Notes under the pieces: generated by a model | Database searches by the model: none | Told to the model about the DNA's origin: nothing | What the model saw: the letters and a program-made list of their open reading frames with translations, nothing else | In this document: positions 28,312 to 37,775 of the stretch, piece after piece | Layout: each line of letters opens with the position of its first letter | How positions within the stretch are numbered: position 1 is the first letter of the stretch | Assembly: GCF_009931695.1 (NCBI RefSeq) | Contig: NZ_CP048000.1 | Location: forward strand, 186,001-250,000 | DNA length: 64,000 nt | Direction: 5' to 3' | From: Anaerocolumna sedimenticola | GTDB taxonomy: Bacteria > Bacillota > Clostridia > Lachnospirales > Lachnospiraceae | Program-made: the position numbers and the translations under genes

Positions 28312-29685
28312 TTATTTAAACTCTAATACATTTTCCACATAATCTGTTAATTCATGGATATTAATTGTAATCTGTTCCATGGTATCCCTGTCCCGCAATG
28401 TGACCGTATTCTTTAAAAGGGTATTATCGTCAACCGTAACTGCGAAGGGGGTTCCGATTACATCTCCTCTTCGGTAGCGTTTACCGATATTTCCGGCATC
28501 ATCATAGGAAACCATAAAGTGTTTCTGCAAATCTTTATAAATTTCAAATGCTTTTTCACTATGGCGTTTTTTAATTAATGGTAATACATTTATCTTAACC
28601 GGAGCAAGTGTTGGATTAATTTTTAAAACCTGCCTGGTTTCTTTGGCATCAAGTTCCTCCTCTACCAGAGCTTCGAATAAAACAGCTAAAACAATACGAT
28701 CCAATCCGTAAGTAGATTCCACAATGTAGGGAATATATCTTTCATTCGTTTGGTCATCAAAATATTCCATACTCTTTCCGGAATATTTCTGATGCCTGGA
28801 TAAATCAAAGTCAGTCCTGTTGTGAGTACCGTTTATCTCACCCCAGCCAAAAGGAAATAAATATTCGATATCACAGGCTGCCTTTGCATAATGTGCTAAC
28901 TTTTCGTGGTTATGAAACCTTAAATGTTCTTTGGAAAGACCTAAAAATTCAAAAAATGAGATACCATAATCTTTAAAATACTCGTACTGTTCTTCATCCG
29001 TTCCGTTTTTACAGAATGTCTGAAATTCCATCTGCTCAAATTCTATGGTTCGGAATGTAAAATTACCGGGGGTTATTTCATTTCGGAATGCTTTTCCTAT
29101 CTGACCTATACTAAAAGGCAATTTAGTTCTCATGGTTCTTAGGACATTAAGGAAATTAACATACTCTCCCTGCGCATTTTCCGGCCTTAAATAAATCATA
29201 CTGGCACTGTTCCGGGTCACTCCCCGCTGTGTTGCAAACATCAGATTAAATTGTCTGATATCCGTAAAATTTGATTTTCCGCATTTCGGACAGGGCACCT
29301 TATTTTCTAAGATATACCGAAACATTTCTTCCTGGGTCATGGCATCTGCATTTGCTTCCAAACTATAATCATTGATCAGATTGTCCGCACGGTGCCTGGT
29401 TTTACATTCTTTGCAGTCCAATAACGGATCTGTAAAGCTTGATAAATGCCCGCTGGCTTCCCAGACCGTAGGATTCATCAGTATATCCGAATCAATTTCA
29501 TAACTGTTGTCTCTTTTTTGGATAAAGTAATACCTCCAGGCATCTTTTATATTATTTTTTAACCTTGTTCCCAAAGGACCATAATCCCAGGTATTCGCCA
29601 GTCCTCCGTATATTTCACTTCCTTGAAAAATAAAACCGTACTGATTACAAAATGCCGTTAATTCTTCCATTGTTAGTTTTTTCAT
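28312..29685 (-). CDS. glyS: Glycyl-tRNA synthetase, dimeric type
   Basis: This 457-residue class II synthetase charges tRNA-Gly. It has the alpha2-type start FCNQYGFIFQGSEIYGGLAN, WEASGHLSSFTDPLLDC, motif 2 in GKAFRNEITPGNFTFRTIEF and motif 3 near YGLDRIVLAVLFEAL. A CPKCG pair suggests zinc. Expression is controlled by a T-box leader upstream, with a family 1 repeat between leader and gene. Confidence 0.97.
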   Translation of the reverse strand: MKKLTMEELTAFCNQYGFIFQGSEIYGGLANTWDYGPLGTRLKNNIKDAWRYYFIQKRDNSYEIDSDILMNPTVWEASGHLSSFTDPLLDCKECKTRHRADNLINDYSLEANADAMTQEEMFRYILENKVPCPKCGKSNFTDIRQFNLMFATQRGVTRNSASMIYLRPENAQGEYVNFLNVLRTMRTKLPFSIGQIGKAFRNEITPGNFTFRTIEFEQMEFQTFCKNGTDEEQYEYFKDYGISFFEFLGLSKEHLRFHNHEKLAHYAKAACDIEYLFPFGWGEINGTHNRTDFDLSRHQKYSGKSMEYFDDQTNERYIPYIVESTYGLDRIVLAVLFEALVEEELDAKETRQVLKINPTLAPVKINVLPLIKKRHSEKAFEIYKDLQKHFMVSYDDAGNIGKRYRRGDVIGTPFAVTVDDNTLLKNTVTLRDRDTMEQITINIHELTDYVENVLEFK

Positions 29686-29772
29686 AGCTAATACCTCCTA
29701 AAATTTATATGTAAAGCGGACAATCCCACTTTAGCTTTCTTTCCCGGTAAAGGCAAAATGTAGGAATTTCCA

Positions 29773-29869
29773 ACTGGAAGAAACACGCTTTGCGAGTTTC
29801 TTCGGTTCGCGTGCGCGTTGGAATTATTGCAAGCAAGCTTGCTAATTCTCACTTTGCTTTCGCGGAAAT
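29773..29869 (+). repeat. Dispersed intergenic repeat, family 1, copy C
   Basis: A full copy (ACTGGAAGAAACACGC to TTTCGCGGAAAT) lies between the T-box terminator and the glyS start codon. It would therefore be transcribed as part of the glyS leader. Confidence 0.9.
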
Positions 29870-29871
29870 AA

Positions 29872-30178
29872 AAAAGTCCGCCCTAAGCTAATTGCTTAGG
29901 GCGAACTTATATGCACTAACTTTTTTTAATAAAAGTCTAGATTCAGTCCGTGGTGCCACCTAAATTCAGGATATCCTGCACTCTAATTACAGCACTTTTT
30001 AATCATGCCGCTTCCTTATGATAACGGTGGAATTCCGTTGGTATCTACTCGGATCTTATCCTTTCAACCCACAGCTCTAAGGCGCCTTCTATGTCAATAT
30101 CATAAAGATTCGCACCGGCCATCTTCTCTCTGAAATCCAATTAACATGTACTATTCCTTTTCACAGCTTTTAAAATTT
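29872..30178 (-). promoter_or_regulatory. Glycine T-box riboswitch leader of glyS
   Basis: The minus strand carries the conserved T-box motif GGTGGCACCACGG near 29950, preceded by a long stem I region. GAAGGCGCC near 30085 offers a GGC glycine specifier. It ends with a terminator whose stem is AAGTTCGCCCTAAGC/GCTTAGGGCGGACTT plus TTTTT. Uncharged tRNA-Gly should favour antitermination and raise glyS expression. Confidence 0.92.
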
Positions 30179-30184
30179 TTTCTA

Positions 30185-30213
30185 ATTTTATCATTACATA
30201 ATTACATTGTCAA
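30185..30213 (-). promoter_or_regulatory. Promoter of the glyS T-box transcript
   Basis: On the minus strand TTGACA and TAAAAT lie 17 bases apart, directly upstream of the T-box region. The bases just upstream (30214-30260) contain a near-perfect 24-base direct repeat of GGTAACAGACTAATTATTTT. Confidence 0.85.
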
Positions 30214-30305
30214 GGTAACAGACTAATTATTTTTGACAGGTAGCAGACTAATTATTTTTTATAACTGCGGATCTGTTTAACTTAAGCCCTTTACCCTATT
30301 TTATA

Positions 30306-32639
30306 TTATTTGGAAAAGCATATTTTTACGGGAGTATTGGAATCTAATCTTACCGTCTGCTTTTTCTTCTGTAGCATTACATCCACTGTCTGTTCCTGTT
30401 CTGAACTTAACAGGGCATACTCCAGTTCATGATTTTTAAACCAGATATCTATTGTAATATTACCGCGGCACTTTAATCCCTTTATGTAACCGTCGCTAAA
30501 TTCCGCCGGCAGCGCAGGTAAAAGACTTATACTGCCCGGTTCGCTCTGCACGAACATCTCTGCTATTCCTGCTGCGGCACCGAAATTACCGTCGATCTGA
30601 AAAGGCGGATGGGCATCAAACATATTTTTATAAATTCCGGAACCATCTGAAAAATTATAATCGGAAGTACCCGCAGGACGCATAATCATTTTTAACATGG
30701 TAAGACATCTGTCACCCTCTAATAATCTAGCCCAAAGACATATTTTCCATGCCTGTCCCCAGCCGGTGCCCACAGAACCGCGATTAATGAGGGATACCCT
30801 GCAGGCTTTAGCAAGCTCAGGAGTCTTAACAGGGGATATTTCCTGAGAAGGATACAGGCAATATAAATGGGAGGAATGACGGTGGTCTACTTCCACTTCT
30901 TCATACTCTCTACTGTATTCCAAAAGCTGTCCGCCGGAACCAATCCGGTAATACGCCAATTTATCCAGGGCTTCACTTATCTCATCTGCTATGTTATTTT
31001 TTAATTCTGCTCTTTTAACTGCCTGTAAGGTAGTCGTAAACAGTTCTCTTAAAATTCCGATATCCATTGCCGGCATTTTATCCAGATGATATACATTACC
31101 GTCTTTTTTATAAGAATTTTCCGGTGAGATGGATAATCCCGTTACAAGGTGTCCGTCCGCATCTTCCGTAAGAAAATCAAGGTAGAAACGGCAGGCTTTT
31201 AACAGAATGGGCAGGGCTGTCTCTTTCAGGAAGCTTATATCACCGGTAAACAGATAATGTTCCCAAAGGTGCCGGCACAGCCATCCCGAAGACATAGGCC
31301 AATAAGAGTAACCCGTGCAATCCGCTTCTTCCGGGGTTCTTGGTCCGACGGGTGCCGTATGAGCCCAGATATCCGAATTATGATGGGAAACCCATCCGCT
31401 GCAGTTATGATGTAGTTTTGCTGTCTTTTCACCGTTTTCGGACAGATGTTTAATGAAATCAATTAACGGTTCCGTACATTCGGACAGATTACAGGTTTCC
31501 GACAGCCAGTAATTCATCTGGGTGTTGATATTAATGGTATAATTACTGCTCCAGGGAGCACGAAGCTCCTGATTCCAGATTCCCTGTAGGTTCGCTGCCT
31601 GCGTTCCCGGACGTGAACCTGCTATTAACAGATACCGGTTAAACTGGAAAAATAATTCGTATAAGCCTTTATCTAAGGTTCCTTTACTGAACTCCAGAAT
31701 TCGTTTATCCGTTGGAATATCATCCCTGCCCTCTCCCAGGTTAAGTTCCATTCTGTTAAATAAGGAATTGTAATCCTTTCTATGGTCTGTAAGCAATTCC
31801 TGATAAGTTTTTCCTTCCAGCTTCTTTAGGTATTCCCTATTCTTTTCTGCCGGATTCCCATCCGGTATCTGATTATAAGAGGTAAAACTGGTTGCTAAAG
31901 ATACCAGTACAACAGCTTCCGCGGCATTTTTTATAGAAAGCTTCCGATCAATCAGGCTTATCTGGCCATCTGTATATTGTATATGAATACATCCCTCGAA
32001 AGTTTCCGTACAGGATTCATCATCGTAAAGAATAGGATCCTCCACCTGATAATAGCTGGGCATACAGTCAAAGGGTGCTTTACCTGAAAGAATCAGGTTA
32101 TAATCTTTATCATGTACCAAATGTTTCAGCAGGCTGTCAGCCGAAATAGTGACATTCAATTGATTTTTAACAGATGCTGCAAGATGAATTACCATTACCT
32201 CAGCCGGTTTGCTTACAAAAACCTCCCGTTTATAAACAGTTTCTCCGCAGCAAAATTGTGTTGCCGCCAAAGCCGATTTTAAATCTAATTCCCTGCGGTA
32301 TTGCAGAACTTCACCCGGGAGTTCAAAATCCAGATACAGATTACCAAAAGGTAGATAAGATTCGGTCCAATGACCCAGCATATGCCGGTCGGTTAATTCC
32401 TGTGCTTTGTCAATATCTCCCTCCATTACAGCTTTACGGGCCTGCTCCATATATTTAAAAGCCTCCGGATTGTTTTTATCCTTGGGGCAGCCGGACCAGA
32501 GGGTATCTTCGTTCAGCTTAATGATTTCATGAGCAGTTCCTCCATAAACCATTCCGCCTATGCGGCCATTACCAATTGGTAGTGCATCTTCCCAAATTTC
32601 GGAAGGCTTGTCATACCATAATTTCAAATGTTCTGCCAT
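30306..32639 (-). CDS. GH95 alpha-L-fucosidase / glycoside hydrolase
   Basis: The 777-residue protein shows the GH95 layout: N-terminal beta domain (LWYDKPSEIWEDALPIGNGR, IKLNEDTLWSG, YLPFGNLYLDF) and an (alpha/alpha)6 barrel. The barrel has WNQELRAPWSSNYTININTQ, the conserved WVSHHNSDIWAHTAPVG and DGNFGAAAGIAEMFVQ. GH95 enzymes are inverting and mostly cut alpha-1,2-fucose from H-antigen-type glycans; some act on L-galactose. No signal peptide is present, so it is probably cytosolic. I chose ATG 32639 because AAAGGAG lies 8 bases upstream. It follows the GH110 gene, with a repeat in the gap. Confidence 0.93.
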   Translation of the reverse strand: MAEHLKLWYDKPSEIWEDALPIGNGRIGGMVYGGTAHEIIKLNEDTLWSGCPKDKNNPEAFKYMEQARKAVMEGDIDKAQELTDRHMLGHWTESYLPFGNLYLDFELPGEVLQYRRELDLKSALAATQFCCGETVYKREVFVSKPAEVMVIHLAASVKNQLNVTISADSLLKHLVHDKDYNLILSGKAPFDCMPSYYQVEDPILYDDESCTETFEGCIHIQYTDGQISLIDRKLSIKNAAEAVVLVSLATSFTSYNQIPDGNPAEKNREYLKKLEGKTYQELLTDHRKDYNSLFNRMELNLGEGRDDIPTDKRILEFSKGTLDKGLYELFFQFNRYLLIAGSRPGTQAANLQGIWNQELRAPWSSNYTININTQMNYWLSETCNLSECTEPLIDFIKHLSENGEKTAKLHHNCSGWVSHHNSDIWAHTAPVGPRTPEEADCTGYSYWPMSSGWLCRHLWEHYLFTGDISFLKETALPILLKACRFYLDFLTEDADGHLVTGLSISPENSYKKDGNVYHLDKMPAMDIGILRELFTTTLQAVKRAELKNNIADEISEALDKLAYYRIGSGGQLLEYSREYEEVEVDHRHSSHLYCLYPSQEISPVKTPELAKACRVSLINRGSVGTGWGQAWKICLWARLLEGDRCLTMLKMIMRPAGTSDYNFSDGSGIYKNMFDAHPPFQIDGNFGAAAGIAEMFVQSEPGSISLLPALPAEFSDGYIKGLKCRGNITIDIWFKNHELEYALLSSEQEQTVDVMLQKKKQTVRLDSNTPVKICFSK

Positions 32640-32672
32640 TGATATTCTCCTTTTCGGTAATTGAAACGATTG

Positions 32673-32769
32673 AACCGGAAGAAACACGCTTTGCGAGTTT
32701 CTCCGGTTCGCGTGCGCGTTCGAACTATTGCAAGCAAGCTTTCATATTCTCACTTTGCTTTCGCGTAAA
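32673..32769 (+). repeat. Dispersed intergenic repeat, family 1, copy D
   Basis: A full copy (ACCGGAAGAAACACGC to TTTCGCGTAAAT) lies between the GH110 and GH95 genes with no separate terminator. Confidence 0.9.
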
Positions 32770-32787
32770 TTTGATTAATTACTTAAT

Positions 32788-34614
32788 CTATTCTTTATTA
32801 TCCGGTAAATATACCGTATTGCAATCATATTCATTATTATAAACCTTTACCTTTTTACAGTCTATTAGTGAAAGTAACGATAATTTATGCTTTTGTGCCT
32901 TTTTTATTATTTCACCCTTTTCATTTGTTCGTATAATTTTATTATTATAAAAAAGCAAATTCTCTACATTTTTTGCTGTCAGTACCTTATCATTCTGTAT
33001 ATAGAATAGATTATGATGAATCCGTATATTTTTGTGAATAGGAAAATCTTCTCCGGGAAGCTTCCCGCCTTTTACAACCGGATCGATGCTAATAGCCGTA
33101 TTTCCATCCGGTTCAGTTCCATATGGGTTCCATATGAAAAAGATGTTATTTCTGATTTCCATATCTCTGACAGGACCGGATTCATACCAGTTTTCACTGT
33201 CATTGGATATAAAAACAGACGGCATACTCATACCATGGAATTCATTTTCTTCTATTATTACTTTCTTCCTGCTGGTACATAAGATACCTCTGGTTGGAAT
33301 GGTTTCAAAATAACATTTTTTAATAATAACGGATGGGGTATAAGTAACATTTTCAGCCACGTATTTTCCTTCTGTACCGATTTTATCCTTAAAAAAATCC
33401 GGCAGTTCTTCCATAAAAGTGACCTGCATGACTCTTCCGCTATCGGACATAACCGTTCCTCTATTATCCACCGTATATTCTTTCTCTCCGTTAACTCCCT
33501 GAAGGGTGTCTCTTGCATAGAAAATAACTTTATCTCCCGGGTGGTACTGCGGGAACCCTCCCTGTTGGTTATGTACGTATTCCAACAGCAGCGTATGATT
33601 ATCCATCATTTCTTTTACTCTGGTAAAAGTTCCGTGTATATTAATGGAATCGTCGTGGGCATTGCCAAACCGGCATTCTTCGATTCGGATTTCACCCCCG
33701 GCACCGGACACATGTATCAGATCCGCAAACCCGGTAGCCCTTCTGCCGGTATTTTCCCTTGGAATAAACCTGCATTTTACAAACGATACGTCATTGCACA
33801 TCTGTGTCAGCCATCCGAAACTATGAAGATAATGTACCGTCACATCTTCAATCCGTACCTTTTTACTTTCCCAGATAAAAGCTCCGGCAGTTTCCCGGTA
33901 AGCATTCCGGCAGATTTCAAAACACATCCCTGCCTTATAACAGTCCGTATCTTTATTCGTATAAGTAACCTGTAATCTGTGGTCCTCCAGCTCAGTAACA
34001 TCCTTAACATGGGATAACGGCCACATTTCCTCCCTGCATCTGATAGCAGTTTTATCCCACGGCTGATATAATACTAATGCTTCCATAAACTCCTGGTTTT
34101 TAAAATTCCAGTAAGTATCGCCTGTCAGGGGGCTCTTTTCATACCACAAAACATCGGAATCTTTCACTTCATAAGTCTGGGAAAAAGGTACCTTATAGGT
34201 TACCTGGTTTTTAAATACGCTTTCAACTTCCATTTCCGATACTGTGGCACAGGGAAAATCCCAGGAAAAATGATTTAGTTTAATTTGATTACTGTTTACT
34301 ATTGCCAAAGCCATCATATTTCCATGAAATATAAATAAAGAACCGTCACCGTCTATCCATAGGTCTTCCTGATCTTCGATCAAAAAACCAATCTCTTTAA
34401 CGGGATACTCCAGGCTGTTGGTATTAGAAGTATGATAAAACCTTTTTAAAGCATATTCTTTATGAAAATGATACTCTCCATTCGGAAAGAAAAGGGTTGC
34501 CGGTTCCTTTCTTTCCTTAATTTCTTCCATCGCTTTTTGTACCGGTACGGTACAGTCTGTTCCGGCACCGGCTTTTGCACCGTAATCTAAAATATTAACA
34601 ATTCTTCGTTCCAT
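32788..34614 (-). CDS. GH110-like exo-alpha-1,3-galactosidase (right-handed beta-helix)
   Basis: The 608-residue protein begins with a pectate-lyase-like opening (NILDYGAKAGAGTDCTVPVQ) and continues as a parallel beta-helix. ECRFGNAHDDSINIHGTF, then YHPGDKVIFYAR, fit GH110, the family that removes terminal alpha-1,3-galactose from blood-group B and linear alpha-Gal structures. The acidic pair in AHDDSIN is a candidate catalytic site. No signal peptide is seen. With the GH95 gene downstream it could strip galactose and then fucose from B-type glycans. The exact substrate is an inference from family and context. Confidence 0.82.
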   Translation of the reverse strand: MERRIVNILDYGAKAGAGTDCTVPVQKAMEEIKERKEPATLFFPNGEYHFHKEYALKRFYHTSNTNSLEYPVKEIGFLIEDQEDLWIDGDGSLFIFHGNMMALAIVNSNQIKLNHFSWDFPCATVSEMEVESVFKNQVTYKVPFSQTYEVKDSDVLWYEKSPLTGDTYWNFKNQEFMEALVLYQPWDKTAIRCREEMWPLSHVKDVTELEDHRLQVTYTNKDTDCYKAGMCFEICRNAYRETAGAFIWESKKVRIEDVTVHYLHSFGWLTQMCNDVSFVKCRFIPRENTGRRATGFADLIHVSGAGGEIRIEECRFGNAHDDSINIHGTFTRVKEMMDNHTLLLEYVHNQQGGFPQYHPGDKVIFYARDTLQGVNGEKEYTVDNRGTVMSDSGRVMQVTFMEELPDFFKDKIGTEGKYVAENVTYTPSVIIKKCYFETIPTRGILCTSRKKVIIEENEFHGMSMPSVFISNDSENWYESGPVRDMEIRNNIFFIWNPYGTEPDGNTAISIDPVVKGGKLPGEDFPIHKNIRIHHNLFYIQNDKVLTAKNVENLLFYNNKIIRTNEKGEIIKKAQKHKLSLLSLIDCKKVKVYNNEYDCNTVYLPDNKE

Positions 34615-34819
34615 TTTTTACCTCTGTTCTTTTATAATGTCTCGTGTAGTGCCGATATTTCGTTGCTTAACCATAAGGAGAAATCGCTCCGCCTGTTCCT
34701 GATATGATATTAATAATCGGCATTAAATCTGCTACGATAGGATATGGGAGTATTCTGTTGATTTAAATAAATATATCTATTATAATAATCTTGTACGAAT
34801 ATTACGAAAGGAGTCCCAT

Positions 34820-35038
34820 ATGAAAAAAATCAAGCGTATTTTAGCTATTATTGTTGTGATTTTTCTGGTTTCCTTATATGGATTGACATTATATGCCGCT
34901 CTTACAGCTTCACCTAATTCACATGCTTTATTTCAAGCCAGTCTATATTCTACAGTAGTAATTCCGATTATGATATATGCTTATATATTAGTTTACAAGT
35001 TATTAAAAAAATGGTCACAGGATAAATATAATAATTAA
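34820..35038 (+). CDS. Small two-helix membrane protein, unknown function
   Basis: The 72-residue protein has two hydrophobic segments (LAIIVVIFLVSLYGLTLY and VVIPIMIYAYILVYKLL) and basic ends. AAGGAG precedes the ATG. It lies divergent from GH110 and ends close to repeat copy E. I do not recognise the family. Confidence 0.65.
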   Translation: MKKIKRILAIIVVIFLVSLYGLTLYAALTASPNSHALFQASLYSTVVIPIMIYAYILVYKLLKKWSQDKYNN

Positions 35039-35044
35039 CCGGAA

Positions 35045-35141
35045 ACCGGAAGAAACACGCTTTGCGAGTTTCTCCGGTTCGCTTTCGCGTTCGAATTATT
35101 GCATGCAAGCTTGCTAATTCTTACTTTGCTTTCTCGGAAAT
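35045..35141 (+). repeat. Dispersed intergenic repeat, family 1, copy E
   Basis: A full copy (ACCGGAAGAAACACGC to TTTCTCGGAAAT) sits between convergent genes, ahead of a terminator. Confidence 0.9.
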
Positions 35142-35143
35142 AA

Positions 35144-35179
35144 AAGCTGTTGCAAGATTATATAATTTTGCAGCAGCTT
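35144..35179. terminator. Shared terminator between small membrane protein and rarA
   Basis: AAGCTGTTGCAAGATT pairs with AATTTTGCAGCAGCTT through a few G-T pairs, between convergent genes. Confidence 0.75.
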
Positions 35180-35205
35180 AATCATTTATTCCAACCAAAC
35201 ATCTA

Positions 35206-36533
35206 CTATTCTTCAGCCTCATCCCTGATTCTTTTAAGATGTTCTTTTATTACTTTTTCATACCCTTGTTCCGCAGGTTCATAAAATACCCTGCCCTTTA
35301 ATTCATCAGGCAGATACTGCTGATTGACATAATGGTTTTTATAATTATGGGCGTATTTATAACCCAGACCATGTCCCAATTCTGCCGCCCCTTATAATGG
35401 GAATCCATTAGATAAGAGGGAATTGTTGCTGTTTTCTCATTTTGCACGGCTCCAGAAGCAGCGTCTATAGCCATGACGGAAGAATTGCTTTTCGGTGCAC
35501 AGGCAACATATGCCGCAGCCTGTGCTAAAACAATTCTGGCTTCCGGCATACCAAGACGTTCGACTGCCTGCGCTGCAGCAGTAGCTACCACCAGAGCATT
35601 GGGATCTGCATTGGATACATCTTCCGAAGCACAAATCATAATTCTTCGCGCTATAAAAGTAATACTTTCTCCCGCATATAACATACGGGCAAGATAATAA
35701 ACCGCCGCATCGGGATCTGATCCTCTCATGCTTTTAATAAAAGCTGATATGGTATCATAGTGGTTATCGCCGGTTTTATCATAACGGACTACCCGTTTCT
35801 GAATACATTCTCCGGCTACCGGCAAAGTAATGTGTATCTTTCCGTCTTCCGATCTTTCCGTAGTCAAAATACCTAACTCAATGGCATTTAATGCGGCTCT
35901 TGCATCTCCGTTAGCAATATCGGATAGAAAGTCCAGCGCATCTTCATCAATAACGGCATTATAACCTCCCATACCCCTTTCTTCATCATAAACAGCCCGG
36001 TTCAGAAGTTTTTTTATGTCTTCTTTTTCCAAGGGTTTTAATTCGAATATAATAGATCGGGATAATAAAGCGCTGTTTACTTCAAAATATGGATTTTCCG
36101 TGGTGGCTCCAATTAAAATAATAGTGCCGTCTTCCACGAAAGGTAACAGATAATCCTGCTGTCCTTTATTAAACCGATGAATTTCATCTATAAATAATAT
36201 GGTTTTTTTACCGTACATACCTGCATTATCTTTCGCCTGCCCGATTACCTCTTCCATATCTTTTTTACCGGCAGAAGTAGCATTTATCTGAGTGAAAGCA
36301 GAACTGGTTGTCCCTGCAATTACTTTTGCCAAGGTTGTTTTACCGGTTCCTGGCGGACCGTAAAATATAATGGAACTGATTTTATCGGCCTTTATAGCCC
36401 GGTATAGCAGTTTATCTTTCCCGATTATATGACTTTGCCCCACCACTTCATCCAGGGTTTTCGGGCGTAATCGCGAAGCCAGAGGAGAATCTTTCTCCAT
36501 TTTATTACTCCTCATGTATTCAAATAAATCCAT
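35206..36533 (-). pseudogene. rarA: Replication-associated AAA+ ATPase RarA/MgsA, one -1 frameshift
   Basis: The protein has SPLASRLRPKTLDEVVGQSH, Walker A GPPGTGKT, Walker B ILFIDEIHRF, sensor GATTENPYFEVN and the C-terminal clamp-loader-like region ending TIPSYLMDSHYKG. There it leaves frame. In the next frame the family's ending continues as AAELGHGLGYKYAHNYKNHY and RVFYEPAEQGYE, stopping at 35206. Adding one G to the GGGG run complementary to about 35391-35394 restores 442 residues. RarA works at stalled replication forks and gapped DNA. The break removes only about 50 residues of the conserved end, and an assembly error is the simplest cause. Confidence 0.9.
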
Positions 36534-36725
36534 GTTACTGCCTCCTTACCCATTAATCTTTACAAGCATTTCCTACATTGTATAGAAAAAAACAATCACA
36601 GTCAACCTTTCTTTCTACTTCCTCATTATAAGTCATTATAAATAACTAATCCAATAAATTGTAACACTTGATTTCTTATCAATCTATGATACAATAAAAA
36701 AATCAAATGCTTTCAGGAGGTTTCT

Positions 36726-36902
36726 ATGCCAATTCCCCAAGATCCCATTATCTTATTAAGTTACATTAATACACAGTTAAGAGATTATTATAATAATTTA
36801 ACAGAATTATGTCTGAATTTAAATATAGAGGAATCACAGATAGTAGAAAAATTAAAATCCATTCAATATGAATATGATCCCACATTGAATCAATTTAAAT
36901 AG
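36726..36902 (+). CDS. DUF4250 family small protein
   Basis: A 58-residue frame begins MPIPQDPIILLSYINTQLRD, continues YYNNLTELCLNLNIEE and ends YEYDPTLNQFK. This is the conserved layout of DUF4250, a small family of unknown role. AGGAGG lies 6 bases before the ATG. It ends 7 bases ahead of the YigZ gene, so the two are likely co-transcribed. Confidence 0.85.
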   Translation: MPIPQDPIILLSYINTQLRDYYNNLTELCLNLNIEESQIVEKLKSIQYEYDPTLNQFK

Positions 36903-36909
36903 GTGAAAA

Positions 36910-37563
36910 ATGATGAACAAACCTTTTCGTACTGTATATACAGGCGGTACCGGTGAAATAACAGAAAAAAAATCCAGATTCATAGCCAATGTCGCTCCGG
37001 TTCTAACGGAAGATGATGCCTTGGAATTTATAGAACAATTAAAGAAAAAATACTGGGATGCAAGACATAACTGTTATGCCTATGTAATCGGGCCAAAGGA
37101 TGAAATCCAAAGATGCAGTGATGACGGAGAGCCTTCTAAAACTGCCGGAAGACCTATACTGGACGTATTGCTGGGTGAAGAAATCCATAATACCGTAATT
37201 GTGGTAACCAGGTACTTTGGAGGCACACTGCTCGGGACCGGAGGACTGGTACGTGCTTATCAGAGTGCTGCTAAGGAAGGACTTTCCTGCAGTACTATCG
37301 TTGAGAAATTAAAAGGGCAGAGAATTACGGTAACAACAGATTACAATGGGATTGGTAAAATTCAATATCTCATCTCACAATTAGGCATTACTATTTTAGA
37401 TACCGAATATACCGATATTGTAAAAATATTAATTTTAATACCTGATGATATCTATACTGAATTTATTAAGAAAACTACTGAGGCTACTAACGGGAAAGCT
37501 CAGGTAACAGAAGATGGTGAGGTTTATTTTGCAACTATTTCCGGACAAGTTGAAATATTCTAA
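36910..37563 (+). CDS. YigZ/IMPACT family protein
   Basis: The 217-residue protein has the UPF0029/IMPACT N-terminal domain (KKSRFIANVAPV, YWDARHNCYAYVIG, RCSDDGEPSKTAGRPILDVL, VTRYFGGTLLGTGGLVRAY) and a C-terminal ferredoxin-like domain of about 70 residues. Bacterial YigZ proteins are linked to translation factors, but the molecular role is unsettled. It follows the DUF4250 gene by 7 bases. GGTG/GAAAA lies before the ATG as a weak ribosome-binding site, consistent with translational coupling. Confidence 0.93.
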   Translation: MMNKPFRTVYTGGTGEITEKKSRFIANVAPVLTEDDALEFIEQLKKKYWDARHNCYAYVIGPKDEIQRCSDDGEPSKTAGRPILDVLLGEEIHNTVIVVTRYFGGTLLGTGGLVRAYQSAAKEGLSCSTIVEKLKGQRITVTTDYNGIGKIQYLISQLGITILDTEYTDIVKILILIPDDIYTEFIKKTTEATNGKAQVTEDGEVYFATISGQVEIF

Positions 37564-37584
37564 TTCTGCTCTTATTTATTTTTA

Positions 37585-37676
37585 ACCGGAAGAAACACGC
37601 TTTGCGGGTTTCTTCCGGTCGCATGCGCGTTGGAATTATTACATGCAAGCTTGCTAATTCTCACTTTGCTTTCGCA
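37585..37676 (+). repeat. Dispersed intergenic repeat, family 1, copy F
   Basis: A full copy (ACCGGAAGAAACACGC to CTTTGCTTTCGC) lies after yigZ. Its first hairpin is better paired here (GAAGAAAC with GTTTCTTC). Confidence 0.88.
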
Positions 37677-37681
37677 CACCA

Positions 37682-37717
37682 AAAAAGAAGTCTCTTAAAA
37701 CTTGAGAGACTTCTTTT
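37682..37717. terminator. Bidirectional terminator after yigZ and DUF6514 genes
   Basis: AAAAGAAGTCTCT pairs with AGAGACTTCTTTT with T-runs on both strands, between convergent genes. Confidence 0.9.
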
Positions 37718-37775
37718 TGTAATATTTCTTCCATTTTTATAACCTACTATGTAATAAATATGCTTTGTTTTAAGC

